A DNA stretch of 64,000 nucleotides from Flavobacteriaceae bacterium (GTDB lineage Bacteria; Bacteroidota; Bacteroidia; Flavobacteriales; Flavobacteriaceae): NCBI GenBank assembly GCA_024640565.1, contig JAHEET010000006.1, positions 186,001-250,000 on the forward strand, read 5' to 3'. A model generated the notes under the pieces. It worked only from the letters and a program-made list of their open reading frames with translations, was not told the DNA's origin and made no database searches. Position 1 is the first letter of the stretch. Each line of letters opens with the position of its first letter. This document shows positions 43,591 through 53,894 of this stretch, one piece after another. A program made the translations under genes and the position numbers.

Positions 43591-44343
43591 TTATTCTATT
43601 TGAAAAGAAATGGGCAAGGTGTATTTTACTTTTACGGATTTTCTTCGTTGTTTGCCCGGTGTAAATTGAGGCAGCTTTTTCAAAATTCTTTTTGCTTCTT
43701 TTTCCAACTGCTTATGAGGGGCTTTCACAAAAACAACTGCAACATCGCCCTGCGTATCAATGATAAATTGGGAATGTATTTTATGTTTCCCGGAATAAAG
43801 TCCTAGTTCTTGTGCTAATTCGGCATTAAAGTTCTTTATAAAAAATCGGGCAATGCTTTTTTCAAAACATTTTTTATTCGCTTCTTTTGAGAGACCTTCA
43901 CAGCCTTTATAAATGGGTGCATCTTCTATAAGTACATAGGGTACAGGATCTGGCTCATCTACTTCGGAAGCCTCAATAAATTGAATAGAATCAATATCCA
44001 ATACCACTGGATCTTGATTCATCAACGAATCAGGAAGAACCGTTTCTACAACAGTATCATCTCCTTTTGTGAGATCCATCAAATCAATAAGCTTTGCGCT
44101 TACTACTTTATTTTTTGGTTTCACTTTTACTTCTTTTTGAAAAACAACATTCTGAAGATTTTCTGGAATGTAGACCACTATTGTTTCGTTAGGGTCGGGG
44201 TCTTGAATTACAGAGTGTACTTGTTCGGATTTATACTCAAGAAGTAGGTACACGATAAAAAGGACGAATACGAGGCCTATCTGCATAAATATAGTAGAAA
44301 ACTTTTCTAATTGTTTGGTTGGGTCTTTTTTTAGGTTTCTCAT
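43591..44343 (-). CDS. TonB-type energy transducer, paralogue 2
   Basis: 250 residues: N-terminal membrane helix (IFMQIGLVFVLFIVYLLLEY), a linker without the usual Pro-rich stretch, and a C-terminal TonB domain (LGLYSGKHKIHSQFIIDTQG, LKKLPQFTPGKQRRKSVKVK). A conserved APIYKGCEGL precedes it. It carries proton-motive energy from ExbBD to TonB receptors. It is a tandem paralogue of the next upstream gene. Confidence 0.82.
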   Translation of the reverse strand: MRNLKKDPTKQLEKFSTIFMQIGLVFVLFIVYLLLEYKSEQVHSVIQDPDPNETIVVYIPENLQNVVFQKEVKVKPKNKVVSAKLIDLMDLTKGDDTVVETVLPDSLMNQDPVVLDIDSIQFIEASEVDEPDPVPYVLIEDAPIYKGCEGLSKEANKKCFEKSIARFFIKNFNAELAQELGLYSGKHKIHSQFIIDTQGDVAVVFVKAPHKQLEKEAKRILKKLPQFTPGKQRRKSVKVKYTLPISFQIE

Positions 44344-44399
44344 AATTAGAAAATTTTAAATGATTACACCTAGCCCAAACCAAACAGCATGCCACAAAA

Positions 44400-44426
44400 A
44401 AAGCGCAACCAGTTAGGTTGCGCTTT
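44400..44426 (-). terminator. Terminator between the two TonB-type genes
   Basis: AAAGCGCAACC and GGTTGCGCTTT arms with a 5-base loop, T-run on the minus strand. The two paralogues are thus separately transcribed. Confidence 0.85.
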
Positions 44427-44448
44427 ATGGAACGTTCTTTTTTTATTT

Positions 44449-45168
44449 TTACTCAACAATTAGCGTAAATGGAATACTATATTTTACACCTACCGCTTTT
44501 CCTCTTTGTCTTCCTGGCTTCATTTTAGGCAACATTTTCATCACCTTCACAACTTCTTTTTTGATCTTTGGGTGCGGCGCTCTTGCTTGAATGTTTACAA
44601 CATTTCCGTTTCTATCGATTTTGAACCCAATAAAAACTTTTTTCCTACCTGCATCCAGTCCAAGTTCGTTGGGTAGATCTGCATCAAATTTTCTAGAAAA
44701 ATGCTTTTGAACCATCTTACTAAAACATGTTTTTAATGCTGCTTTATCTCCTTTACAACCTGGAAAAACAGGCACATCTTCAATAATCATAAAACTTACA
44801 TCTTCGATTACTTCTTCTGTCTCTTCTACTTCTTCAATTTCTTCTACGATAATCTCTTCCGTTTCATCGGTTTCTGTACTCTCGATAACCGTTTCTTCTA
44901 CTTCTTTTTCGTCTTCTACAATTTCAATTTTTTCAGGTGCTGGTGGCGGTGGCGTTTTTGGCTTGATTTCCTCAATACGCTCTGTGATAACAGTTTCTTC
45001 TTCCATCTCCGCATTCATATTTGCCAAACCAAATTCTCCAAGATCTTTCTCAAAAGTTTTGTGTTCAATAGAAGCATAGGTTACAAATAATGCCAAAACG
45101 AGGCCTAATTGCATAAAAATCTTACTGTAGTTTTCTAAGTTAGATTTTGGATTTTTTTTAATTTCCAT
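44449..45168 (-). CDS. TonB-type energy transducer, paralogue 1
   Basis: 239 residues: membrane helix (IFMQLGLVLALFVTYASI), short Pro patch (KTPPPPAPE), then a long Glu-rich linker (VEETVIESTETDETEEIIVE) instead of the classic Pro-Lys one, and a C-terminal TonB domain (LGLDAGRKKVFIGFKIDRNG, MLPKMKPGRQRGKAVGVKYS). The DVPVFPGCKGD motif with one Cys is common in flavobacterial TonB proteins. The acidic linker suggests a different way of spanning the periplasm. Confidence 0.88.
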   Translation of the reverse strand: MEIKKNPKSNLENYSKIFMQLGLVLALFVTYASIEHKTFEKDLGEFGLANMNAEMEEETVITERIEEIKPKTPPPPAPEKIEIVEDEKEVEETVIESTETDETEEIIVEEIEEVEETEEVIEDVSFMIIEDVPVFPGCKGDKAALKTCFSKMVQKHFSRKFDADLPNELGLDAGRKKVFIGFKIDRNGNVVNIQARAPHPKIKKEVVKVMKMLPKMKPGRQRGKAVGVKYSIPFTLIVE

Positions 45169-45213
45169 TGTAAAATGTTTTTAATAGTGCGCTAATTTAG
45201 TTAAATTATTGAC

Positions 45214-45609
45214 TTACTTACAAGTCTTGCTGTTAATAAAATACTTTTTTTTAAAAAAAAGATTATAAGCTCCCAATGCGAGAAGTCCGCCGAGCGTATT
45301 TGCAAGAAAATCAAACAATTCTCCCGCTCTGTAAGCGGTTAATGTCATTTGCAATATCTCAATAATAATGCCAAAAACCACACAGGCAATCAGCACTTTG
45401 TATTGATGTTTCCCCTTGTTTAATGTTAGCAGCCAACTCAGGGTGAGTACAAAATAAGCAATAAGATGGTAGATCTTATCAATATTAGATACCGTGATGA
45501 CTGGGAAATTCGTTGTTTGAATCAGACTCAGATACGCAATACAAACTGTAATGGCAATGGCAATACAAAGCTTGCTAGCCTGCAATAAGTGTTGTATACC
45601 CTGCTGCAT
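45214..45609 (-). CDS. VanZ-like membrane protein
   Basis: 131 residues with four helices. The VanZ-type polar motif [13 protein letters not shown] and the [15 protein letters not shown] end are present. The family is linked to lipid or peptidoglycan-related tolerance, with no certain function. Its start overlaps the gcvH end by 35 bases; no later Met is in range, so the overlap is probably real. Confidence 0.8.
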   Translation of the reverse strand: MQQGIQHLLQASKLCIAIAITVCIAYLSLIQTTNFPVITVSNIDKIYHLIAYFVLTLSWLLTLNKGKHQYKVLIACVVFGIIIEILQMTLTAYRAGELFDFLANTLGGLLALGAYNLFFKKKYFINSKTCK

Positions 45610-45955
45610 CTAGTAAAGCTTCTATTTGTGAATCATCTGAAATGGTAATTTTAATCATCCAACCCGCTCCATAAGGATCTGTGTTTACCAATTCTGGAGC
45701 ATCTTCCAATGCTTCATTGAATTCAGCTACTTCTCCCGATAAAGGCATAAATAAATCAGAAACTGTTTTAACTGCTTCTACAGAACCGAAAACATCCCCT
45801 TCTTCTACCGTATCGTCTAAAGTGTCTACATCTACATAAACAATGTCTCCTAGCTCTCCTTGAGCAAAATCTGTAATTCCTACAATTGCAGTATTGCCTT
45901 CAATTCTAATCCACTCATGGTCTTTTGTATATTTTAATTCTGATGGGATATTCAT
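45575..45955 (-). CDS. gcvH: Glycine cleavage system H protein
   Basis: 126 residues of normal length. It carries the lipoyl arm between the glycine cleavage enzymes; the lipoylated Lys lies in [14 protein letters not shown]. The N-terminus [13 protein letters not shown] is typical. P, T and L genes are not in the window. Confidence 0.96.
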   Translation of the reverse strand: MNIPSELKYTKDHEWIRIEGNTAIVGITDFAQGELGDIVYVDVDTLDDTVEEGDVFGSVEAVKTVSDLFMPLSGEVAEFNEALEDAPELVNTDPYGAGWMIKITISDDSQIEALLDAAGYTTLIAG

Positions 45956-45983
45956 AATCTTTTATTTTATAAACTGATTTTTT

Positions 45984-48900
45984 TTAATTGCCTCCTAAAT
46001 TGTAAATAATATTGAATCCACCATTGATTGCCTGTCTTGGAAATGTAGTAGAAATCGCATATTTTGACGTTTGATGGTTGTAATAAAACGACGCAGTAAA
46101 ATTACTATTTAATCTATAATCTGCCGTAAATTTTAATGAAAATAATCGTTGCCCTCCACTAATTTGGTTATTATCAATATCTACCGATCTAATTTGTGTT
46201 AAATTGTCCCTTAAAGAGAGGTCTGCTCTTAGATTAATATCTCCTTTTAAGGTTTCTTTTTTTCCTGTGAACCGCGTACTAAATTTCACATCTTTCAATA
46301 CATATCCCATCCCTAAAACATATTCTGTTCCTTTGATATCTGTCAATGTACTATTGTTAAAGTTCATGGTTAAAGTTCGATCTCTTTTTACTTCCCCTCT
46401 TAATGAAAAAGAATTCTTCATTTTCATGTCTACTTTTATCAATGGCGAAAACTCATCGACCAAAGTAACTGTAGAAACTAGTAGTTCGGGCTCGTAATTT
46501 GCTGCAGCATTAAAATTTGGATTGGCAAGATCCTCACTAAACTGGAGATTGTTTGTAAAACTAGAGACCGTGTAGGAAGAACGATATCCATGTGATATTA
46601 CAAAAGTGCTAAAGTTTTTCTTAAACCATTTTCGCTTCATAAAACCGTTATAACGTAGAGTCCAATTGGGTATTGGAATGTCTCTAAACAGGCCGGTACT
46701 AATTTTTTCTGGATCACGCCCTGAATAAGCAGCCATAAAGGCGGGCAATAATACCTGTTGACTTGTGGGTCCAAAACTAGCAACTGGCAAACCGCTTTCG
46801 GCAGACAATCTATTGGCAATGGTACTTCGATAGGCTTTCATTTTTTGAAACAACGCATCTCCATCAGAAAAAGAAGTGCCAATCATTGCATAACTGGTAC
46901 TAAAATTTCCATTTTCAAAGGCGGCAGCTCTCGAATCTATAATTCCAAAAAGGTTGTTTGGATTATTAGTATCTGCAATCACATCTAATTGTTGTTGCAA
47001 ATCTCTTGTTTGGATTTTATTTCCAATAACATCAATGTTTAAATCCTTAAAGGGCTTTACAGTAAACGAATAGTCTAATTTGTTGTAATGTGTTTTGCGA
47101 TAGGTTTTATTAAAATAGGCGCTTTCATCTATATCTGGGGTTGAAGGATCGTCTTCTAAAGCTCTTGGAGCTACCAGCCAGCCATTCATCAAGGCTTTGT
47201 TTCGAATATCTACTTGGCTTCCGAATGCAAAGGAAGTGGGTGCACCTCCTAAAAAACCAACGATTTCATCGTAACCAGGCAATAGCTGCCCATTGTTTTC
47301 TGAATAACTAATTTTCCCCTGTTTCACAGAAGTAACAACGTCAAAAGCTCCTTTTAACAATCGCTTCCCTAAAGGCAATTTTTTATTTTTATTGCGTCTT
47401 ATGGGGGGTGCAGATTTTCCAGATTTCCTCAATGCTCTATTTCTTTTACGTTGTGCTTTTGTGAGTAAAAATCTTTCGAAATTTAATTTTTTATACAATT
47501 TCTCAAAAGCAAAAGTTGTATTAATATTATGAGTGTTTGCATTCTGAATGACATTCCCAATTCGATCGTTGATAGAAGGGTCCTGGGAGGTCACTTGCCA
47601 ATCAAAATCTGCGGTATACGCATAGTCTGCTTTCATAAAATCTAAAAAAGGAATTTTATCGATGGGGGTTCGATAGGTTCCGTTTAATTTTTGATGGTAT
47701 TGATTTGGCCTTCCAATATTAAAAAAATTGTCAAAAACAACCAAATCTTCTCCAGACCCAAAAGCATCATAAATATTGCTATTGGTAGCATTAAAGTTTA
47801 CTTGAATCGACTTTGTCAAATCAAAAGCAATCGCATAATCCCAATCAAATAGAAACCTTCGTTGTTTTAATTCTGGCTGAGCAGACAAACCATCTACTAA
47901 ATTTCGAGATTCCTGCGCACTGAATTGTCTATTTATACGGGAGTTAATAGCGACTGTTTTTGGAATCGGATTAAAGTTTAAATCTTTAAACAACTGCCAA
48001 TACTTTCCTTTTAAAGAATCTAAATTTTTAAAGGGAGCAATTCCTTTGGATGGAAAGTTAAAATTATAGGCCGCGGATGCAGTTACATTTTCGTTTATAT
48101 ATTTTTTAATATTGTAATCTCTATGCAATTCTTTATTGTGTGCATAGGAAACAGAAACATTTTCTACATCGTAAAACTGTGGTTTTTTGGATGATGCTGG
48201 ATTTCTGTTCTTTTTTACATTATTAAAACTAATGCTCGTTCTTTTGGTATAATCTCTAGAAAAGGCACTGTTTGGATTTTCAGTAACGGCATCTGCCAAC
48301 GTTACATCTTGATATTGCGGATCAAATTTCGGATCGATAAATTGTTCGCCAATACTGTAACTCATAGGCAACTGAATTCCCCACTTTTTGGGCGTTAGAA
48401 CACTTCCTAGATTAACGGTCGTCGCAAAATTATATGCTTTTGTTTCGTTTAAACTACGTTGTCCTATTCGATCTTCTACATTACCGAAACCAATAGTTTG
48501 CATGTTTCCTGATAAAGAAACATTGGCTACATCTGCAAAATTTGCATCGGCATTTACAACAGCTGCCCAGCCGGCTTTGTTATCAAAACCTGCAGAGCGC
48601 AACTCATTGAACCAAATTTTTGCACTTTTGGGCAATGGCGTATTGTTCTTTAGTCCCAGTAGTACAGTTCTTAGTTGTGCTAGTGTTGGATTCCCTTTTA
48701 TACTTACTTTTATGGGTGCTTCGGTTTCAGGGGTGTAGAGTTCATTGATGGGTGCATCTGCAGCATCTCGCTCCAATTTCGTAGCTCCAAAGCGCTTTAA
48801 AAGTACTTCTAAATTATTTTCCTCTGGCCAAATATCAACCGCTGCAGTGGCATTATTTTCTGATACAATTAAAGGAACTTCTACTTGGTAAAAATTATCA

Positions 48901-51900
48901 TTCAAATCTGTCCCCAAACGAATAATGGCAGACAGATCTCCTTCATTGATAGCCCCTGTTGTTTTAATTTCTTCTAGATGCATAAACATTTTCAGTTCTT
49001 TAAAACGTCTTAAGTCCATGCTTATGTTTTTATAAATGGCTCTAATTTTGTCGGTTTCTAAATTCAAAACACTTAAGGTAACCGATTGTTCGTTTTGTTG
49101 CTGTACCGTTGTGCTTCCTTGTAAGTTTTCTCTTACAATCCCTGGAGGCAGCACATAGCTCCCTTCATTTTGTTCGATACTGATAACCCCTACTTCAAAA
49201 TTATTTAATTCTGTTTGATCTAATTCTCGATCTGGATTGATGTTCGGGTCTAAAGTTCTTACATAACGCCTCCAATCGCCACGCACTAAATCCAATTCCC
49301 CAAAACGCAAAACTACCGGCATTTTAAATCCAGAGAGAAACATTCTTATAAAACGAATACTGTTAAAATCTGAAATTCCATTGATGGGTGTTCCACTTCG
49401 AATGGGTACTCGAAATTGATACCATTTTGACTGTTGTGAATTCCCATTCTCTAGCGTAACTGTGGTGGTTTTTTCATCCACAATAAAGTTTCTTCCAGGA
49501 ACCAAATCAGCTTTATCCATAGAAATTTTGTATTGATAGTAACTTTCGACCGTATTCATGGTTTGATCTCTGTTAATATCTTCTACATCAGGATAATTGG
49601 TAGCAGCTGTTGGGTAAGATTCGGGAGATTGGTTGATTGTAGGCGAATTCCCTTGGGTATTATTGAAATTCTTGTATCTTTTAATAACAGAAGCATCTTC
49701 GCTATCCAATTGTCCTCCTCTAAAGAACTGGAAATTATCGGATGCAGGATCTGCTCTAAAGTAACTTGGCAAACTTGCTTCCGGAACACCCAAATTTTCA
49801 GCCAATTTTGTTAATTCATCTACATCAGACAACCCATCAAAACCTAAATCCTGATTTGCCCTTGCCGCATCTTCTTCACTAAATGCATAAATAATCGACT
49901 GATTTGAAGGAACCTTTCCCCAAATCGTTGAGATCGTGTTTTGGTCTGACCCGGATTCTGGCAGTCCGTTCTCATACATTTTTCGACTGTCCTTATTTAC
50001 GTCCTCTGAGATGTTTCCTAGGTTTAAATACAAATCTCCTACTTGATTTGCTGGATCTTGTGCATCGACTCCAATTGGCAAACCTTCCTCGTTTGTAATA
50101 GAATAATTTTCATACGGATCCATAATCCAAAACTGAATGTATTCTACATTGGCTTGGTCAAAATTATTGGTAGTCAGGGGACGGGTAATTCCTGCCCAAC
50201 GTGCTGCTGGATTGTCAAAAGTTCCGTCTGACCTTACATTGGCTCCGGTATCAAAATTATACGACCCTCTTTCATTTGGGAAATAGGCCAAATCTAAGGT
50301 TCTAAGCAAACTATTTTGAGTGATGTCTAATTGCTGGTTTGGGAATAATTCTCTATAATTTATTTGTCTAGTTTCTGCTCTGGACAAATCGTCTGCCCCA
50401 ATTCCGGAGGGTGTGTTTCCCAAACCATAAAAAACTTGATCGATACTATACCAGGCTAATTTTGCTCTTTTAAAATTATATTCAATGCTGTTAAAACCTC
50501 CATTAAAAACATCGTTGGCATTGTTATTTGGGGTACTCGCCAAATACCATTGCAAGGGAGATATTAATGAAATTGGTATTTGAGAAGCTTCAAAATCGTC
50601 TATGTAAGAAGTGGCTGCACCCGCTACATCAATTCCACTTGGAGTTCCAGGTAATAAATAGGCCATATCGGCTCTCAACGATACATTGGAAGGAACATCG
50701 GTGTCTACAAAGGGCAGTTTGTTTGCCAACTTTGTGAAAAAAGGAACCGCTGCAGCATAATCTACATTCAATCCCAACATGGTATTGTTTATGGGTTCCG
50801 ATCCAAAATTTACTTTTGGTGTTAAGGGTCTTTCTTCAACATTTAAAACCGTACCTCCCAAGGTAAATTTGTCGGAAAAACGATGCTCGACATCAACTCC
50901 CATAAAAGTTTTTCGCTGCTGATTGAATACGGCATTGTTTTCTGTAGAAACACTAATAGGCACTCCAGATGCTTGCAATCCTGGATCTATAATTTGTACT
51001 TTTCCTGCTAAATAGTCTACCACAAAATCTACTCCCTCGAGCAATTGCCTTCCTCCGGCTGAAACTTTTACAGAACCTCTTGGAACATTAAATGCACCAA
51101 TCGGAATTCCACCAGAATTCTCTGATTTAAAGTATCCTTTCAACAAAAATTTATCTTTGTTTTGGTAGTTATTTTTTGCGTTTATTTTAGTGTCTAAATA
51201 CAGTTCTTTAAATACGTAATTGTCTTTGTCTTCTTGACTCGCTAATTGCTCCTCTAAATTTCCACCAAAGGGTTCAGGTTCCGGGAAAAAGATGAATCCA
51301 TTTTGTGAATTTACCGTAATCCCTTCTAGATAATCAAAATAGCCATCGGCATCACGAAACTGACTTTGGTCTAATTGATCCAAACGCAATACTTGCAACA
51401 AGGGCTTGTTGGCAATTGCTGGAGTTTGTGCGTTTTGTAGTGTGTTTGATGGAATTCCTGTTGCGTCATCTCGATACTGAACTTCAAAACGAAACCCGTC
51501 TTGCGACAATGGAAAAGCCCCCAAAGCATAAACGTTTTTCATCATCAAACGCCAGGTTGGAAATTGTTCTAACCCCCCATTTCGATCATCTCTTTTGGTT
51601 GTTAATATTTCACTTCTTAATAATTTTACAGCCAAATTATTAGGTGCTTGAATACCATCGTTTGAAAATTCTCCAACTTTAAAAGAATTCTGATTGATAG
51701 GAGCTCCAGTTGCATCGGTCACATTTCCAGCAACTGTATATTCATAGGCAACAGCCAAAACTTCACCGTCGTTCAAACGTCTATTTAAAGAGATAAAACC
51801 GAGCTGTGGATTTAGTGTATACTCGTTTGTTTGTAACTTTCTTGCATTCTGAAGCAGTGAGTAATCACTTCCTTCTTGCATGTTGTAAGGACTACTTTGT

Positions 51901-53276
51901 AGGGTTGTGTTTACGGTCCCCACATCTCTAATCCCACTGGACTGTGTTAATAAATTGGCAATTGTATTTGTACTGTTGGAAGGGATGTTTTGCAAAGAAA
52001 CAAAAGGGCTATCTGCATTGGGGGTAATGTCTGTAAAGTTCACCAAGTTCGAGGTCCCTACTTCACCGATATCTGCAAAGGCGACGATACTTCTAAAATC
52101 TTCGGTACTTGCATTTCTATTGGTAATCCAAACTTCAATTCTGGTGATATTAATTTGACTGTTTATCAAAGGATATTGCTCCAATGACTTCGCATAATTA
52201 TCTACAAAATATTGTGATAAAAAAAAGTGTCTGTCATTGTCATAATCGGTGGTTCTTAACTCGAAGGGTTGAATAGAAGCGCCTCCCTCGGATGTAACCG
52301 TTTTACTTTCAGAATTTTGCTGTGAAAAAACAGCGGTTACTTTGGTGTTTCCAAATTTTAAATCGGTTTTCACACCAAACAAACTCTGTGCGCCATTAAT
52401 TAATGAATTCTTTATGGGCATCGAAATATTACCCGCTTCAAGTCCTTGTATAATCCCGTCTTCTGAAAAATTTGTTAAGTCATCTTTGTAACTGCCAACC
52501 TTCTTCCCAAAGTCTCCAGCTTTTTTATTAAAGCTTCCCAATTTGTCATTAAACCCACCTGAATTATTTCCTGACCTTTGCGATTCATCTGAATTTTCCG
52601 ACGGGAGAAACTGAACTTTTACTAAATTTTGAAAGTCGAAGGTAGATTGTGTATCATAGTTTGCTGTGAACTGTAATCGCGTTCCAACTTTCGCTTGCAA
52701 GCTGATGTTAATTTGTTGATCAAAATCAAAAGTAAAACTGCTTCTATTTTCTTCGGAAATTTGTGGATTTTCTGTATTTTGATAAATAACGCCTAACTTT
52801 AAATTTAAATTTCCCGTAGGGATTACCTCTACCTTGTTGCTTCCAAAAATAGTTTCAAAGAATTTAGAATTGACATAATAGGTGGGTAGTAAGTTCTTTT
52901 GAGCAGCAACTGCATCGCCAGTTCTCCCGTTTGCAGCGGTCACTTTCTCCTTAAAATACAACAGCATATCTCTTTTTAATCGATATCTTTTGTATTGTTC
53001 GGGAGTCAAATAAATAGGTGTTCTTGTATAATAATCTCCTATTTTTTCTAAAATCACGTATTTGTTAAGGACACTATCAAAAATAATTTCTTTTTCGGCT
53101 AAATAATCTAGAAACAACCCACCTGTTTGGTTTTTTGTGAAATTATAGGTTAAATCTAAGGTGTCCTTTTCAACGGAAGGAGTATTGCTTCCCGCCATGA
53201 ATTGTGAAAACAAAGAAGTGCTTGCCAACAAAGCAAACACAACAAACAAAAATATATTTTTTAGATACTGCTTCAA
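45984..53276 (-). CDS. sprA: SprA, type IX secretion translocon and gliding motility protein
   Basis: 2430 residues, the normal giant size. A signal peptide (LFVVFALLASTSLFSQ) is followed by a very long outer-membrane protein that forms the barrel of the type IX secretion channel; near its end are antiparallel strands with many Tyr/Phe/Asn (LKFTADYRLNSNFTASFYYN). Family repeats such as WYLASTPNNN and SRKMYENGLPESG with IWGKVP are visible. Loss of SprA abolishes secretion and gliding in Flavobacterium. Intact here; the next gene, ruvA, is upstream by 5 bases. Its presence marks this strain as T9SS-positive. Confidence 0.96.
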   Translation of the reverse strand: MKQYLKNIFLFVVFALLASTSLFSQFMAGSNTPSVEKDTLDLTYNFTKNQTGGLFLDYLAEKEIIFDSVLNKYVILEKIGDYYTRTPIYLTPEQYKRYRLKRDMLLYFKEKVTAANGRTGDAVAAQKNLLPTYYVNSKFFETIFGSNKVEVIPTGNLNLKLGVIYQNTENPQISEENRSSFTFDFDQQINISLQAKVGTRLQFTANYDTQSTFDFQNLVKVQFLPSENSDESQRSGNNSGGFNDKLGSFNKKAGDFGKKVGSYKDDLTNFSEDGIIQGLEAGNISMPIKNSLINGAQSLFGVKTDLKFGNTKVTAVFSQQNSESKTVTSEGGASIQPFELRTTDYDNDRHFFLSQYFVDNYAKSLEQYPLINSQINITRIEVWITNRNASTEDFRSIVAFADIGEVGTSNLVNFTDITPNADSPFVSLQNIPSNSTNTIANLLTQSSGIRDVGTVNTTLQSSPYNMQEGSDYSLLQNARKLQTNEYTLNPQLGFISLNRRLNDGEVLAVAYEYTVAGNVTDATGAPINQNSFKVGEFSNDGIQAPNNLAVKLLRSEILTTKRDDRNGGLEQFPTWRLMMKNVYALGAFPLSQDGFRFEVQYRDDATGIPSNTLQNAQTPAIANKPLLQVLRLDQLDQSQFRDADGYFDYLEGITVNSQNGFIFFPEPEPFGGNLEEQLASQEDKDNYVFKELYLDTKINAKNNYQNKDKFLLKGYFKSENSGGIPIGAFNVPRGSVKVSAGGRQLLEGVDFVVDYLAGKVQIIDPGLQASGVPISVSTENNAVFNQQRKTFMGVDVEHRFSDKFTLGGTVLNVEERPLTPKVNFGSEPINNTMLGLNVDYAAAVPFFTKLANKLPFVDTDVPSNVSLRADMAYLLPGTPSGIDVAGAATSYIDDFEASQIPISLISPLQWYLASTPNNNANDVFNGGFNSIEYNFKRAKLAWYSIDQVFYGLGNTPSGIGADDLSRAETRQINYRELFPNQQLDITQNSLLRTLDLAYFPNERGSYNFDTGANVRSDGTFDNPAARWAGITRPLTTNNFDQANVEYIQFWIMDPYENYSITNEEGLPIGVDAQDPANQVGDLYLNLGNISEDVNKDSRKMYENGLPESGSDQNTISTIWGKVPSNQSIIYAFSEEDAARANQDLGFDGLSDVDELTKLAENLGVPEASLPSYFRADPASDNFQFFRGGQLDSEDASVIKRYKNFNNTQGNSPTINQSPESYPTAATNYPDVEDINRDQTMNTVESYYQYKISMDKADLVPGRNFIVDEKTTTVTLENGNSQQSKWYQFRVPIRSGTPINGISDFNSIRFIRMFLSGFKMPVVLRFGELDLVRGDWRRYVRTLDPNINPDRELDQTELNNFEVGVISIEQNEGSYVLPPGIVRENLQGSTTVQQQNEQSVTLSVLNLETDKIRAIYKNISMDLRRFKELKMFMHLEEIKTTGAINEGDLSAIIRLGTDLNDNFYQVEVPLIVSENNATAAVDIWPEENNLEVLLKRFGATKLERDAADAPINELYTPETEAPIKVSIKGNPTLAQLRTVLLGLKNNTPLPKSAKIWFNELRSAGFDNKAGWAAVVNADANFADVANVSLSGNMQTIGFGNVEDRIGQRSLNETKAYNFATTVNLGSVLTPKKWGIQLPMSYSIGEQFIDPKFDPQYQDVTLADAVTENPNSAFSRDYTKRTSISFNNVKKNRNPASSKKPQFYDVENVSVSYAHNKELHRDYNIKKYINENVTASAAYNFNFPSKGIAPFKNLDSLKGKYWQLFKDLNFNPIPKTVAINSRINRQFSAQESRNLVDGLSAQPELKQRRFLFDWDYAIAFDLTKSIQVNFNATNSNIYDAFGSGEDLVVFDNFFNIGRPNQYHQKLNGTYRTPIDKIPFLDFMKADYAYTADFDWQVTSQDPSINDRIGNVIQNANTHNINTTFAFEKLYKKLNFERFLLTKAQRKRNRALRKSGKSAPPIRRNKNKKLPLGKRLLKGAFDVVTSVKQGKISYSENNGQLLPGYDEIVGFLGGAPTSFAFGSQVDIRNKALMNGWLVAPRALEDDPSTPDIDESAYFNKTYRKTHYNKLDYSFTVKPFKDLNIDVIGNKIQTRDLQQQLDVIADTNNPNNLFGIIDSRAAAFENGNFSTSYAMIGTSFSDGDALFQKMKAYRSTIANRLSAESGLPVASFGPTSQQVLLPAFMAAYSGRDPEKISTGLFRDIPIPNWTLRYNGFMKRKWFKKNFSTFVISHGYRSSYTVSSFTNNLQFSEDLANPNFNAAANYEPELLVSTVTLVDEFSPLIKVDMKMKNSFSLRGEVKRDRTLTMNFNNSTLTDIKGTEYVLGMGYVLKDVKFSTRFTGKKETLKGDINLRADLSLRDNLTQIRSVDIDNNQISGGQRLFSLKFTADYRLNSNFTASFYYNHQTSKYAISTTFPRQAINGGFNIIYNLGGN

Positions 53277-53281
53277 AAGGA

Positions 53282-53863
53282 CTACAAATTCTTTAACGCT
53301 AATTTTATAAGTTGCTCTACGGAAGCATCTTTTTGTGTTTTTATGATGGATGATATTGCCTTTTCAGATTGTTTTCTTGCAAAACCTAATACCTCCAAAG
53401 CAGATAACGCTTCTTCTTTGTTTGTATTGTTTGTATGGACGGAAACTTCGTCTAAATCAAATGTTTTTAGGATTTTATCTTTAAGATCTACAATAACTCT
53501 TTGTGCAGTTTTCGCACCGATTCCTTTTACAGATTGAATTAGGGGCACATTTTCTGAGGCTATTGCTTGTTGTATTTCCTCTGATGTCATTGAAGATAAC
53601 ATAGTTCTTGCAATGCTAGGGCCAACACCAGAAACAGAAATCAAAAGCCTAAAAACTTCTCTTTCTGTTTTATTGATAAAACCAAACAAGGTATGGGCGT
53701 CTTCTCGAATGAGTAAATGGGTATACAAGCGCAGGGCCTCCTGGTCTGGAAGACTCGAAAACGTATTCAAAGAGATGTGTAATAAATATCCAACTCCATT
53801 ACAATCTACAATGGCATAGGTAGGGTTTTTCTCTACTAGTTTTCCGCTTATTTGTGTAATCAT
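53282..53863 (-). CDS. ruvA: Holliday junction branch migration protein RuvA
   Basis: 193 residues: OB-fold domain (VDCNGVGYLLHISLNTF), helix-hairpin-helix pair (LLISVSGVGPSIARTML, SVKGIGAKTAQRVIVDLKDK) and a C-terminal helical domain that touches RuvB (EALSALEVLGFARKQSEKAI). Tetramers bind four-way DNA junctions. It sits directly before sprA, the typical flavobacterial order (maeB-ruvA-sprA). Confidence 0.96.
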   Translation of the reverse strand: MITQISGKLVEKNPTYAIVDCNGVGYLLHISLNTFSSLPDQEALRLYTHLLIREDAHTLFGFINKTEREVFRLLISVSGVGPSIARTMLSSMTSEEIQQAIASENVPLIQSVKGIGAKTAQRVIVDLKDKILKTFDLDEVSVHTNNTNKEEALSALEVLGFARKQSEKAISSIIKTQKDASVEQLIKLALKNL

Positions 53864-53894
53864 ACCGATCTTTTTATGTTCCTAATGTGGCTTT

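Noticed and set aside
46204..52187. Several plus-strand ORFs opposite sprA
   Set aside because: Shadows of the sprA gene; no separate promoters or family motifs.
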